A stretch of 64,000 bases of DNA from contig NZ_CP081000.1 of NCBI RefSeq assembly GCF_019645875.1, forward strand, positions 1,550,001 to 1,614,000, in the 5' to 3' direction. The DNA comes from Mycolicibacterium senegalense (GTDB lineage: Bacteria; Actinomycetota; Actinomycetes; Mycobacteriales; Mycobacteriaceae). Under the pieces are notes generated by a model. The model ran no database searches. It was given only the letters and a program-made list of their open reading frames with translations, and had not been told where the DNA came from. Below are positions 18,964 to 28,055 of the stretch, in pieces. The stretch's first letter is position 1. Every line of letters starts with the position of its first letter. Made by a program: the position numbers and the translations under genes.

Positions 18964-19641
18964 ATGGAAGACAAGGACGACGCACAGGACGCGCCGCAGA
19001 TCGTTGCGGCCGGACTGGGTGTCGACGGCGAGCACGGGCCGCTGTTCTCGGACATCGACCTGGAGCTCACGGCGGGATTTCACGCCATCCAGATGCCAGG
19101 GGGATGGGGTCAGACCGCGCTGTTGCTCACGTTGGCCGGACGTTTGGCCCCCAGCCATGGCACGGTGACCGTCTGCGGCCAGACGCGCCCGCGCGACATT
19201 CGGCGGCACTGTGCCATCGCCGCGTTCGCCGACATCGACGAACTCGAGGATTCGGTCACCGTTCAGACGGTGCTCGCCGAGCAGCGGCGGTGGTTGTCCC
19301 CGTGGTATCGACGCGTGCCGGCAGACGCCGGAGAGGCCGAGCTGCGCGAGGTCTTCGGAGAACTGACGCCCCCGGCGCCCGACACCTACATCAGCGAACT
19401 GTCCGATCTCGACCTGTTTCTGCTCAAGGTCACCCTGGCACTGTTCTCGAACCGGCCGATCCTGGTGGTCGGCGACCTCGAACAGGTACGGGACAACTGT
19501 CGGCGGGCGATCGCGGTCGAACGGCTCGGTGCGATCGCCGCGCAGCGCAGTGTGGTTGTGGGAGTGACCAATCCGCTCGGCCATGAGGCTCCCGACCACG
19601 ACCTGCACGATCACCGCATCCTTACCGGAAAGAACGCCTGA
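18964..19641 (+). CDS. ABC-transporter ATPase-like protein with degenerate Walker A
   Basis: A 225-aa protein with the overall order of an ABC ATPase. The Walker A region reads MPGGWGQTALL (residues 44-54), with Gln50 where the invariant lysine should be. The signature region is ISELSDLDLFLLKVTLAL, lacking LSGGQ. Walker B is recognisable as PILVVGDLE. ATP hydrolysis is therefore doubtful. The stop codon overlaps the ATG of the YhgE protein by 1 nt, so the two are co-translated. A role as ATP-binding or structural partner of that membrane protein is inferred. Confidence 0.8.
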   Translation: MEDKDDAQDAPQIVAAGLGVDGEHGPLFSDIDLELTAGFHAIQMPGGWGQTALLLTLAGRLAPSHGTVTVCGQTRPRDIRRHCAIAAFADIDELEDSVTVQTVLAEQRRWLSPWYRRVPADAGEAELREVFGELTPPAPDTYISELSDLDLFLLKVTLALFSNRPILVVGDLEQVRDNCRRAIAVERLGAIAAQRSVVVGVTNPLGHEAPDHDLHDHRILTGKNA

Positions 19642-21659
19642 TGCTGAAACGCCTTCGCGCAAACGGCTCATCCCCGGCTACTGGTCTCGCCTTCGGCTCT
19701 CCAGCTGCTGGTCTCGCCTTCGGCTCGGAAATCAAACGCTTCGGCCGCAGCCGCATGACCCGTGCCGCCATCGTGGTGCTCATGCTGCTGCCGCTGGTGT
19801 ACGGCGCCCTCTACCTCTGGGCGTACTGGGACCCCTTCGGCCAGGTCGACAAGATGCCGGTGGCGCTGGTCAATTCCGATCGTGGGGTAGAGGTTTCGGG
19901 CCAGCACGTCAATGCGGGTGCCGAGATCGCCAAGAGTCTGACCGACGATGCCAGCTTGAACTGGCATGTAGTGGACGAAGAACAAGCCCGCCAGGGCGTC
20001 GAGCACGGCACCTACTACTTCATGCTCGAGCTCCCACCGGACTTCAGTGAGGCGATCGCCTCACCGCTGACCGGGCAGCCCAAACAGGCCAACCTGAACG
20101 CGGTCTACAACGACGCCAACAACTACATCTCGTCGAACATCGGTCGCACCGCCATCGACCAGGTGCTCAACGCGGTGTCCACACGGATCTCGGGTCAGGC
20201 CGTCAACCAGGTGCTTTCGGTCGTGGTCAGCTCCGGTGCCGGGATCAAACAGGCCGCCGACGGTGCGGCCCGACTTGCCGACGGCGCAGTCAAAGTCGAC
20301 GACGGTGCCGGCCAGCTGGTGACGGGGCTCCACAGTGCTCGCTCCGGCTCGGCCCAGCTGGCCACCGGCGCCAAGCAGCTCTCCGACGGGATCAACAAGG
20401 CGACCGATCCGCTGGTCGCGGTGACTTCTGCGCTGTCGAAGATCGGTGGCGACACCCAGAAACTGGAAGACGGCACCGCGGCGTTGCGGCAGGCCAATGA
20501 CCAGATCGGTGCCATCACCGGGGCGCAGGATTCTGCCGCGACCGCGTTGAACTCGGTGATCGACCAGCTTTCGGCCAGCCCGGACCCCATGGCCAACAAC
20601 GCGGCCGGGATGCTGCGTGGCGTCCAGGACGATCTGCGCGCCCACCAGTTCACCCCGCAGATTCGCCAGCAGCTCACCGACGCCGAGAACGCGGCGATCT
20701 CGATGACGTCGTCACTGCGCAACCCGGGCAGCCCGCTGAACTCCGCGCTCGATCAGGTGGGCAGCAAGAACTCCGACCTCAGCGCCAAGCTGAACCAATT
20801 GCGGGACGGTGCCCAACAGCTCGCCAAGGGCAATGCCGAATTGGCAAGCGGTATAGCCCAACTCGATACCGGAGCCGGGCAGTTGAAAGCCGGCACCACT
20901 CAGTTACGGAGCGGATCGGCCGAACTGGCGACCAAGCTGGCCGACGGCGCCGGCCAGGTCCCTGATTGGACTCCCGCGCAGAAGGACGCGATCGCCGACA
21001 CCATCGGTGGTCCCGTACACCTGCAGAACTCGGCAGAGAACGCCGCACCGAACTTCGGCACCGGGATGGCCCCGTTCTTCATCACACTGGCGTTGTTCTT
21101 CGGCGCGCTGGTGCTGTGGATGGTGTTGCGGCCGTTGCAGAACCGCCCGATCGCGGCGGAGGTGCCGGCGATCCGGGTGGTCCTCGCCAGCTACCTGCCT
21201 GCCGCGGTCATCGGGGTGTTCCAGGCGATCATCCTGTACTGCGTGGTGCGGTTCGCGCTCGGCATGCACGTGGTGCATCCGGTTGCGATGCTGGCCTTCA
21301 TGATCCTGGTGTCGTGCGCCTTCGTCGCCGCGACCCAGGCGATCAACGCCCTTGTCGGTCCCGCGGTGGGCCGGGTGCTGTTGATGGCGCTGCTGATGCT
21401 TCAGCTGGTCAGCGCCGGCGGGATGTATCCGGTGGAAACTACGTCACGGCCGTTCCAGCTGTTCCATCAGTACGACCCGATGACCTACGGTGTCAACGGA
21501 TTACGCCAGCTCATCCTCGGCGGAATCGATCACCGGTTGTGGCAGGCGATCGCCACGCTGTTGGTGATCTGGGTCGGTGCCCTGACCATCTCGGCCTTGT
21601 CGGCCAGGCGTAATCGACAGTGGAACATCATCAGGCTGATGCCCGCGATCAAGATGTGA
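19641..21659 (+). CDS. YhgE/Pip-type ABC-2 membrane protein
   Basis: A 672-aa membrane protein. One N-terminal membrane segment (about residues 42-63) is followed by about 400 outer residues. These include repeated heptad-like units (ARLADGAVKVDDGAGQL, SAQLATGAKQLSDGI, NAELASGIAQLDTGAGQL) typical of YhgE/Pip proteins. About five membrane segments end the chain from residue 473. YhgE homologs act as phage receptors or envelope-linked exporters; mycobacterial ones are often TetR-controlled and drug-linked. It is the last gene of the operon and stops 1 bp before the convergent dioxygenase gene. A 27-bp tandem duplication lies near its start. Confidence 0.85.
   Translation: MLKRLRANGSSPATGLAFGSPAAGLAFGSEIKRFGRSRMTRAAIVVLMLLPLVYGALYLWAYWDPFGQVDKMPVALVNSDRGVEVSGQHVNAGAEIAKSLTDDASLNWHVVDEEQARQGVEHGTYYFMLELPPDFSEAIASPLTGQPKQANLNAVYNDANNYISSNIGRTAIDQVLNAVSTRISGQAVNQVLSVVVSSGAGIKQAADGAARLADGAVKVDDGAGQLVTGLHSARSGSAQLATGAKQLSDGINKATDPLVAVTSALSKIGGDTQKLEDGTAALRQANDQIGAITGAQDSAATALNSVIDQLSASPDPMANNAAGMLRGVQDDLRAHQFTPQIRQQLTDAENAAISMTSSLRNPGSPLNSALDQVGSKNSDLSAKLNQLRDGAQQLAKGNAELASGIAQLDTGAGQLKAGTTQLRSGSAELATKLADGAGQVPDWTPAQKDAIADTIGGPVHLQNSAENAAPNFGTGMAPFFITLALFFGALVLWMVLRPLQNRPIAAEVPAIRVVLASYLPAAVIGVFQAIILYCVVRFALGMHVVHPVAMLAFMILVSCAFVAATQAINALVGPAVGRVLLMALLMLQLVSAGGMYPVETTSRPFQLFHQYDPMTYGVNGLRQLILGGIDHRLWQAIATLLVIWVGALTISALSARRNRQWNIIRLMPAIKM
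19677..19730 (+). repeat. 27-bp in-frame tandem duplication in the YhgE-like gene
   Basis: Two near-identical 27-bp units (19677-19703 and 19704-19730), each containing CTGGTCTCGCCTTCGGCTC, code for TGLAFGSPA and AGLAFGSEI. They fall in the cytosolic N-terminal tail before the first membrane segment, where length change should be tolerated. A likely slip-strand site. Confidence 0.85.
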
Positions 21660-21660
21660 G

Positions 21661-22560
21661 TCAGACCGCGTGCAGCAGAGCGGCATCGGCGAGCGGCCGG
21701 CTCTTGTGCCCGTGGATGTCGACGGGCACGTCGCCGGCAAGCGTCACGCGGTGCATCACCCGGCGCTGGTCGTCGTAGTCGTCGACCGCCCGGTGCTGGG
21801 TGGCCCGGTTGTCCCACATCGCGACGTCGCCGGGCGCCCAGTTCCAGCGAATAGTATTCTCCGGAAGGGTGATTCGGCGCTGCAGCAACTCCAGCAAGGT
21901 GGCTGATTCGTAGCTGTCCAAACCGAGGAATCCGCGGGTGAAGTCGCCGGCGACCAGGGTGCGCTCGCCGGTCTCCGGATGCACCCGGACCACCGGATGC
22001 TCAGTTCGGAAGTCGGGCTTCTCGAACGCGGCCCGCATCAGCTGCTGCTCCTCGCTGAGCGCAATAGATTGTGTCGCAGCGTAATCGAATCGGTTGCTGT
22101 GGACTGCCCACAGGTTCTCGGTGAGGGCTTTCAGTGGTGCGGGCAGGGCGTCGTAAGCGGCCGCGGTAGAAGCCCACAGGGTGGATCCGCCGTACTCCGG
22201 CAGTGTCACCGCGCGCAGGATCGAGATGGCCGGGTAGTCGGGTACGAACGTGACATCGGTGTGCCAGCGGGTGGCCTTGGCGTACTCCGAGTCCAGCGGG
22301 GTGATCAGCGGGGCGTCGTCCTGCTTGAGGGCGTGGTGACCAACCGGCTTGCCCATCAGCCGTGCGAAGGCGTGGTGCTCCTCATCGGTGAGGCCGTGCT
22401 GGCCGCTGAAGAAGACCACCTTGTGCTCGAGTAGCGCTCGCCGGATCTCGGCGACGGTGGCTTCATCGAGGTCGCCGCCCAGCGTTACGCCGTCGATGCG
22501 GGCGCCGATACGGCTACCGAGCTTCTTGACGCTGAGAACGGGGGTGGTGGGAGCAGTCAT
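21661..22560 (-). CDS. TauD-type Fe(II)/2-oxoglutarate dioxygenase (Rv3406-like alkyl sulfatase)
   Basis: A 299-aa non-heme iron dioxygenase. The iron triad is His100-x-Asp102 (RWHTDVTF) and His256 (TQHRAVD); the 2-oxoglutarate arginine is in DDQRRVMHR. Rv3406 of M. tuberculosis, which has the same neighbour, cleaves alkyl sulfates to aldehydes and sulfate for sulfur supply, and the same role is likely. ATG 22560 is chosen over 22599 because AAGGAT stands about 8 nt upstream. It is divergent from the TetR gene across two palindromes that very likely control both. Confidence 0.92.
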   Translation of the reverse strand: MTAPTTPVLSVKKLGSRIGARIDGVTLGGDLDEATVAEIRRALLEHKVVFFSGQHGLTDEEHHAFARLMGKPVGHHALKQDDAPLITPLDSEYAKATRWHTDVTFVPDYPAISILRAVTLPEYGGSTLWASTAAAYDALPAPLKALTENLWAVHSNRFDYAATQSIALSEEQQLMRAAFEKPDFRTEHPVVRVHPETGERTLVAGDFTRGFLGLDSYESATLLELLQRRITLPENTIRWNWAPGDVAMWDNRATQHRAVDDYDDQRRVMHRVTLAGDVPVDIHGHKSRPLADAALLHAV

Positions 22561-22587
22561 CGCTGGATCCTTTTCGCTGGTGGAAAC

Positions 22588-22611
22588 AGCTGTAGTCAAG
22601 TGACTACAGCT
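22588..22611. promoter_or_regulatory. Operator 1 for the Rv3405c-type TetR
   Basis: A 24-bp palindrome with arms AGCTGTAGTCAA and GTGACTACAGCT, one mismatch at the centre. It lies 27 bp before the dioxygenase ATG (22560). Confidence 0.88.
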
Positions 22612-22623
22612 GCATGTGCGTTA

Positions 22624-22643
22624 GTGTAGCCACATGACTACAC
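22624..22643. promoter_or_regulatory. Operator 2, overlapping the tetR start codon
   Basis: GTGTAGCCAC / ATGACTACAC: a 20-bp inverted repeat with two mismatches sharing the TGTAGTC half-site with operator 1. It contains the tetR ATG (22634), so bound repressor would block its own gene. Confidence 0.82.
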
Positions 22644-23215
22644 CCACGCCACCGGCCAAGGCCGCGGCCGGTCCGGTCGGCAAGGACGAGGTGGTGGCGG
22701 CCACGCTGTCGGCAGCCGCAGAGCTGTTCGCCGAACGCGGTCCGGCCGCCACGTCGATCCGGGATATCGCCACCCGGTCCAAGGTCAACCACGGGCTGAT
22801 CTACCGGCACTTCGGCACCAAGGAGCAACTGGTCGGCGCGGTGCTCGAGCATCTGGGCGGTCGGCTCACCGCGCTTCTGGACGGCGAGGTATCCGACGGA
22901 GAGATCGAACAGAACATGGACCAGCACATGCGTGTGATGGCCCGCGCGCTGCTCGACGGTTACCCGATCGGTGAACTGCAGACCCGGTTTCCGGGGGTCA
23001 ACAGGCTGCTCGACGAGGTGCTGCCCCGATTCGAGGATGAGCGCAACGGCAGGCTTGCGGTCGCCAATGCCGTTGCCTTGCAGCTGGGTTGGCGCTTCTT
23101 CGAGCCGTTCCTGCGGTCAGCGGCGGGACTCGCTTCGATCAGCGACGACGAGGTGAGGACGGCGGCGGGCGCCGAGATCGCCCGGATCCTCCAGCCCGGC
23201 GCCGCCGCCGATTAG
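22634..23215 (+). CDS. TetR repressor (Rv3405c-like)
   Basis: A 193-aa TetR regulator. The helix-turn-helix spans about residues 20-65 (VVAATLSAAAELFAERGPAATSIRDIA, VNHGLIYRHFGTKEQL). In M. tuberculosis the homolog Rv3405c represses the divergent dioxygenase gene Rv3406. The same order and two palindromes in the gap indicate the same circuit. No Shine-Dalgarno is seen before ATG 22634, so a leaderless mRNA is likely. The stop codon abuts the katA stop codon with no base between. Confidence 0.92.
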   Translation: MTTPTPPAKAAAGPVGKDEVVAATLSAAAELFAERGPAATSIRDIATRSKVNHGLIYRHFGTKEQLVGAVLEHLGGRLTALLDGEVSDGEIEQNMDQHMRVMARALLDGYPIGELQTRFPGVNRLLDEVLPRFEDERNGRLAVANAVALQLGWRFFEPFLRSAAGLASISDDEVRTAAGAEIARILQPGAAAD

Positions 23216-24670
23216 TCAGCCGCCCTTGTTGAACTCGGCCTCGACCTTCTCCCCGAGCTGCTTGTCGACGTTCTTCCAGTACTCGAACGCCCGCTCCAGC
23301 ACTTGATCGGAAACGCCCTTCGACAGGTGACCGGCGATGTTGGAGACCAGCCGGGCCCGCGCTGCGTCGTCGAGCACCTCGCGCACCATCGTCCCGGCCT
23401 GCCCCCAGTCGTCGTCCTCGGCGTGCAGGGTGTAGGCGGCGCGAACCATGTCACCGTCGGCGCGCCACAGCGACTCGGCGGTGCGGGCGGGATCGGCCTG
23501 CGGGCCGCCGTAGGAGTTCGGCGCGTAGACCGGGTCGGAGACGTTCTTGATCCGCATGGCGCCGTCTTTCGAGTAGCTGTTCACCTCGACTTTCGGCGCG
23601 TTGACCGGGATCTGCTTGTAGTTGGTGCCCAGCCGGTGACGGTGGGCATCGGCATACGAGAAGTCGCGCGCCAGCAGCATCTTGTCCGGACTCAAGCCAG
23701 TACCGGGAACCCGGTTGTTCGGCTCGAACGCGGCCTGCTCGATCTCGGTGTGGTAGTCGGTGACGTTGCGGTCGAGCGTCAAGGTGCCGACGTCGATCAG
23801 TGGGTAGTCGCCGTGCGGCCACACCTTGGTCAGGTCGAACGGGTTGAACCGGTAATCCTTGGCTTCCTCGAACGGCATGATCTGAACCTTCAGCGACCAC
23901 GTCGGAAACTCGCCACGCTCGATCGCCGAGTACAGGTCCCGCTGGTGGGCATCGCCGTCGATGCCGGCCATTTCGTCGCCCTCCTCCTGGGTGAGGAACT
24001 CGACGCCCTGGTCGGTCTTGAAGTGGTACTTGACCCAGAAGATCTCACCGGCGGCGTTGATCCAGCTGTACGTGTGACTGGAATAGCCGTTCATGTGCCG
24101 CCAGTCGCGTGGGATACCGCGATCGCCCATCAGCCAGGTGACCTGATGTGCGGATTCGGGCGACAGGGTCCAGAAGTCCCATTGCATGTCGTGATCGCGC
24201 AGGTTGTTCCCGGCGCGGCGCTTCTGCGAGCGGATGAAGTGCTGGAACTTCATCGGGTCGCGCATGAAGAACACGGGGGTGTTGTTGCCGACCATGTCGA
24301 AGTTGCCTTCGGTGGTGTAGAACTTGGTCGCAAATCCCCGGGGGTCGCGCCAGGTGTCTGGGCTGCCGCGTTCACCGGCGACGGTCGAAAACCGGGTGAG
24401 CGTCTCGGTTTTGACGCCGGGCTGGAACAATGCGGCTTTGGTGTAGGCGCTGACGTCGTTGGTCACCTCGAAGTGACCGAATGCGCCCCCGCCCTTGGCG
24501 TGCGGCTGGCGCTCCGGAATGCGCTCCCGGTTGAACATCGCCATCTGCTCGATCAGGTAGTGGTCCTGCAGCAGGATCGGTCCGTCGGGCCCGATCGTCA
24601 ATGAGTGCTCATCGCTGTACACCGGGATCCCGGCGTCGGTGGTTGTCGGCTTGGGCTGGGTACCGGTCAC
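23216..24670 (-). CDS. katA: Monofunctional heme catalase
   Basis: A 484-aa small-subunit catalase that splits H2O2 into water and O2. The active-site histidine is in [13 protein letters not shown], the asparagine in [15 protein letters not shown], and the heme-iron tyrosine in [15 protein letters not shown]. The length and lack of a C-terminal flavodoxin-like domain place it in the small-subunit group. GTG 24670 is chosen because AAAGGAG lies about 9 nt upstream. It is single-gene, convergent with tetR. KatA-type catalase is found in many fast growers but not in M. tuberculosis, which has only KatG. Confidence 0.95.
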   Translation of the reverse strand: MTGTQPKPTTTDAGIPVYSDEHSLTIGPDGPILLQDHYLIEQMAMFNRERIPERQPHAKGGGAFGHFEVTNDVSAYTKAALFQPGVKTETLTRFSTVAGERGSPDTWRDPRGFATKFYTTEGNFDMVGNNTPVFFMRDPMKFQHFIRSQKRRAGNNLRDHDMQWDFWTLSPESAHQVTWLMGDRGIPRDWRHMNGYSSHTYSWINAAGEIFWVKYHFKTDQGVEFLTQEEGDEMAGIDGDAHQRDLYSAIERGEFPTWSLKVQIMPFEEAKDYRFNPFDLTKVWPHGDYPLIDVGTLTLDRNVTDYHTEIEQAAFEPNNRVPGTGLSPDKMLLARDFSYADAHRHRLGTNYKQIPVNAPKVEVNSYSKDGAMRIKNVSDPVYAPNSYGGPQADPARTAESLWRADGDMVRAAYTLHAEDDDWGQAGTMVREVLDDAARARLVSNIAGHLSKGVSDQVLERAFEYWKNVDKQLGEKVEAEFNKGG

Positions 24671-24787
24671 CCCGTCGCTCCTTTCGCTGTTCAGCAGTCG
24701 GAGCTGCACACGCAGCAGCGCCGCCGCTGGGACGTACGAGTGCGGGGTACCCGCTGAGGCTCTGTCGCCAAACCCTGTTCAGGCTGC

Positions 24788-27157
24788 TTACCGGCCCGAG
24801 GGGCCGGTGCGACGGCGCACCGGTTCCTTGCCGGGGGGCTGCGGCGGGGCCGGCAGCAGTGGGTGCCGGGGCTTGATGGTGACGGTGGTCGGTCCATTGG
24901 TGTTGAGCACGACGTCGTCACCGGCGTGGCGGATGGTGAGCGATCCGTCGGGGCCGTCGCGCAACGTGTAGGTGACGTTGTCGTGATGCGCGTCGACCGT
25001 CACCCGAAAACCCTTCCACAGCAACCGGAACCGCAGGCAGGAGATGCCGTCGGGAAGGTGCGGGTCCAGTGACAGGATGCCCTCGTCGTCACGCAGCCCG
25101 CCGAAACCGGCCACCAACGCGGTCCAAGCCCCGGCCAGCGAGGCCATGTGCAGACCGTCGCGGGTGTTGCGGTGCAGATCGCGTAGATCGATCAGCGCGG
25201 CCTCGTAGGCGTAGTCGTGGGCCAGCTCGAGGTGACCGACCTCAGCGCACATGACCGCCTGGGTGCATGCCGACAGCGACGAGTCCCGGGTGGTGCGCCG
25301 CTCGTAATAGTCGACGTTGCGGGCCTTCTGTTCCGGGGTGAACGCATGGCTCTGCCATTGCATCGCCAGCACCAGGTCCGCCTGCTTGAGCACCTGGGCC
25401 GGGTAGAGCCGGACATAGGGCTCGTGCAGCAGCAGCGGGTAGGAGGTATTGGCCGAGAAATCCCACTCGGCCAACGTGGTGAAGCCCTGGCACTGCGGGT
25501 GCACACCCAACTCGTCGTCGTAGGGAATGTGGGCGGCGTCGGCGGCGTCACTCCAGGCCGCGGTCTCCTCGGTGGTCACGCCCATCGCATACGAAGCGTC
25601 GGGGTGGCGGGTGCACGCGTCGGCTGCCACCCGAAGATTGTGTGCCGCCATCAGGTTGGTGAAGACGTTGTCGCGCACCACGGCGGTGTATTCGTCGGGT
25701 CCGGTCACACCGTCCAGATGCCAGATGCCGTGGCGATCATGGTGACCCAGCGACATCCACAGCCGGGCGGTGTCCACGAGCACGGCGAGGCCACATTCCT
25801 GCTCGAGCGAGCCATCGCCGGTGACCACTCGATAGCGCTCGAAGGCGGCGGCGATGTCGGCGTTGATGTGCCATGCCGCGGTGCCCGCCGGCCAGTACGC
25901 CGAGCATTCCTCGCCCCGGATGGTGCGCCACGGGAAACTGGCTCCCTTCAAGTCCAGTTGTTGGGCGCGTTCGCGGGCCAGGTCCAAGGTCGAGGCCCGC
26001 CACCTCAGCGCGTCGGCCGCAGCTTGGGGTTTGGTGTACGTCAGTACGGGCAGCACGAAACCCTCTGTGTCCCAAAAAGCGTGGCCGTCATAGCCGGTGC
26101 CGGTCAGTCCCTTGCCCGCGATCGCACGCCGCTCTGCGCGGGCGCTGGCCTGCAGCACGTGGAACAGCCCGAAGCGCGCCGCTTGCTGGCAGTCCGGGTC
26201 GCCCTCGACCTCGACGTCGGCGCAGTCCCAGAACTCGTCGAGATACGCGCGCTGAGAATCGAGGAGACCCTGCCACCCGCTGTAGCGGGCGCCCGTGATC
26301 GCTGCAGCCGCCTGATCACGCAACGCGGGACGTGATCGCAGGCTCGACCAGCCGTAGCCCAAATACTTGACGATACGTAGCTTCTGGCCGGGGCGCAGCC
26401 CGCAGATCACGGTGGTCCGGGCCAGGTCATTGCGGGCGTCGGTGTGGACCTCGACCCGGCCGGGCACCTCGACGTCATGGTCCATCGCGGCTGCCATCAT
26501 CAGGCCACTGCCAACGGTGCGGTGTACCAGAAGCGCACCACTGTCGGTGTTTTCGTGATGAACGGCGTGCAGCGGGTGTTTGAGCACCGCCGACACCCGG
26601 GGATCGTCGGAGGTCTCGGGCTGGTCTTCGTTGGTGACGAGCTCGGATTGCACCGTTACCCGGACGAATTCGTCCAGCGCCTCGACGCTGTACTCGATGG
26701 CGGCGACGCCGCGGTGCGCGAACGACACCAGCCGGGTAGAGACGACCTTGACCTGTTTGCCCGCCGGAGAACGCCAGTGGGCGTGCCGGGTCAGGGTCCC
26801 GGCGCGCAGGTCAAGGGTGCGCTCGTGATCGATCAGGTCGCCGTATCGCACGTCGAACGGCTCGTCATCGACAAGCAGGCGCAGCAGCTTGCCATTGGTG
26901 ACGTCGACGACGGTCTGGCCGGCCTCGGGGTAGCCGAATCCGGCTTCGGCGTAGGGCAGGGGACGGACCTCGAAAAATCCTGCCAGGTAGGTGCCGGGCA
27001 AGCCGTAGGGCTCGCCTTCGTCGAGGTTGCCGCGCAGTCCGATGTGGCCGTTGGACAGCGCGAACAGCGATTCGGACTGCGCCAGCAGGTTGAGGTCCAA
27101 ACGGGTTTCGCGCACCTGCCAGGGCTCAACCGGATACGCGTCGTGGGTGATCATCAT
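24788..27157 (-). CDS. GH65-family disaccharide phosphorylase (Rv3401-like)
   Basis: A 789-aa glycoside hydrolase family 65 protein: N-terminal beta-sandwich (residues about 10-270), linker helices, (alpha/alpha)6 barrel with the general acid in GVTGPDEYT (Glu489) and the FWDTEGFVLP motif, and C-terminal beta-jelly roll. GH65 phosphorylases cut trehalose, maltose or kojibiose with phosphate to give beta-glucose-1-phosphate. The upstream gene, 4 bp away, is a beta-phosphoglucomutase, exactly the enzyme needed next. The same pair is Rv3401-Rv3400. Which disaccharide is used cannot be read from the sequence. Confidence 0.92.
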   Translation of the reverse strand: MMITHDAYPVEPWQVRETRLDLNLLAQSESLFALSNGHIGLRGNLDEGEPYGLPGTYLAGFFEVRPLPYAEAGFGYPEAGQTVVDVTNGKLLRLLVDDEPFDVRYGDLIDHERTLDLRAGTLTRHAHWRSPAGKQVKVVSTRLVSFAHRGVAAIEYSVEALDEFVRVTVQSELVTNEDQPETSDDPRVSAVLKHPLHAVHHENTDSGALLVHRTVGSGLMMAAAMDHDVEVPGRVEVHTDARNDLARTTVICGLRPGQKLRIVKYLGYGWSSLRSRPALRDQAAAAITGARYSGWQGLLDSQRAYLDEFWDCADVEVEGDPDCQQAARFGLFHVLQASARAERRAIAGKGLTGTGYDGHAFWDTEGFVLPVLTYTKPQAAADALRWRASTLDLARERAQQLDLKGASFPWRTIRGEECSAYWPAGTAAWHINADIAAAFERYRVVTGDGSLEQECGLAVLVDTARLWMSLGHHDRHGIWHLDGVTGPDEYTAVVRDNVFTNLMAAHNLRVAADACTRHPDASYAMGVTTEETAAWSDAADAAHIPYDDELGVHPQCQGFTTLAEWDFSANTSYPLLLHEPYVRLYPAQVLKQADLVLAMQWQSHAFTPEQKARNVDYYERRTTRDSSLSACTQAVMCAEVGHLELAHDYAYEAALIDLRDLHRNTRDGLHMASLAGAWTALVAGFGGLRDDEGILSLDPHLPDGISCLRFRLLWKGFRVTVDAHHDNVTYTLRDGPDGSLTIRHAGDDVVLNTNGPTTVTIKPRHPLLPAPPQPPGKEPVRRRTGPSGR
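24791..24823. terminator. Two overlapping hairpins at the phosphorylase 3' end
   Basis: CCGGCCC-GAG-GGGCCGG (24791-24807) and CCGGTGCG-ACGG-CGCACCGG (24804-24823) are both perfect but share four bases, so only one can form at a time. They sit inside the last codons of the GH65 gene and have no T-run. Confidence 0.4.
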
Positions 27158-27161
27158 GCTG

Positions 27162-27944
27162 CTACATCAACTCCGCCAAGTCGGTGACGACGACGTCGGC
27201 GCCGTCGCGGCGCAGCTGCCCGGCCTGCCCCACCCGGTCCACGCCGACCACGAATCCGAATTTTCCGGCGCGGCCCGCCGCGACCCCGGCCAGCGCATCC
27301 TCGAACACCGCGGCCTGGGCGGGGGAGACGTCGAGCAGTTCGGCGGCACGTAGGAAGCTGTCCGGCGCCGGCTTGCCCGGAATGTTCTCGTCGCGCATGG
27401 TCACACCGTCCACCCGTTGCTCGATGAAGGTGTCCAATCCGGTGATCCTCAGCACCTCCTCGGTGTTGGCGCTGGACGACACCACGGCGCGGCGCAGCCC
27501 AGCTTCGGTCACGGCCTGCAGATATCGTCGCGACCCCTCGAACACCTCGACGCCGTCCTTCTCCAGGGTCTTGTGAAACATCGCGTTCTTCCGAGTGCCC
27601 AGGCCCTCTATGGTCTCGGCGTCGGCTGGGTCATCCGGCGTCCCCTCCGGCACCTCGATCCCGCGGCTGGCCAAGAAGGATCGGACACCGTCCTGGCGGC
27701 GCTTGCCGTCGACGTAGGTCAGGTAATCGACATCGATGTCGAATGCCGTGAACGGTTCGCCGGTGCGTTCGGCCCGGCTCTTGAGGTACTCGTCGAACAT
27801 GGCCTTCCATGCCTTCTTGTGCACGCTGGCCGTATCGGTCAGCACACCGTCGAGATCGAACAGGCATGCGGTGATCTGCTCGGGCAGGCCCAGCACAGCG
27901 TCCTCGCTTTCGCCGACGTCTTCTCCATCATGCGTAATCACCAC
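27162..27944 (-). CDS. Beta-phosphoglucomutase-family HAD hydrolase (Rv3400-like)
   Basis: A 260-aa HAD protein. The nucleophile motif is [13 protein letters not shown], the second motif [11 protein letters not shown], and the acid motif [25 protein letters not shown] gives the lysine. It would turn beta-glucose-1-phosphate into glucose-6-phosphate. The frame is open to 28031, but that start would sit inside a strong operator, and Rv3400 begins about 15 residues before LGLPE, so GTG 27944 is preferred (GTG 27941 or 27896 are alternatives). It is first in a two-gene operon with the phosphorylase. Confidence 0.88.
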   Translation of the reverse strand: MVITHDGEDVGESEDAVLGLPEQITACLFDLDGVLTDTASVHKKAWKAMFDEYLKSRAERTGEPFTAFDIDVDYLTYVDGKRRQDGVRSFLASRGIEVPEGTPDDPADAETIEGLGTRKNAMFHKTLEKDGVEVFEGSRRYLQAVTEAGLRRAVVSSSANTEEVLRITGLDTFIEQRVDGVTMRDENIPGKPAPDSFLRAAELLDVSPAQAAVFEDALAGVAAGRAGKFGFVVGVDRVGQAGQLRRDGADVVVTDLAELM

Positions 27945-28014
27945 GCGGTAGGTGGTCTTAAACACGGGCTTGTCTTCGGCCGGCCGGGAAATCTCAGCAG
28001 ATCGCACGCAGAGA

Positions 28015-28038
28015 ATCTGACACTTACACATGTCAGAT
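28015..28038. promoter_or_regulatory. Family-A operator 1: perfect palindrome between the mutase gene and the SDR
   Basis: ATCTGACA at 28015-28022 and TGTCAGAT at 28031-28038 with an 8-bp spacer: both half-sites perfect. It ends 17 bp before the SDR start codon and 71 bp before the proposed mutase start. Confidence 0.88.
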
Positions 28039-28055
28039 CGCGTACGGTGGAGGTC

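Noticed and set aside
23211..23220. Overlap or fusion of tetR and katA
   Set aside because: The genes are convergent and simply meet stop to stop; no shared coding.
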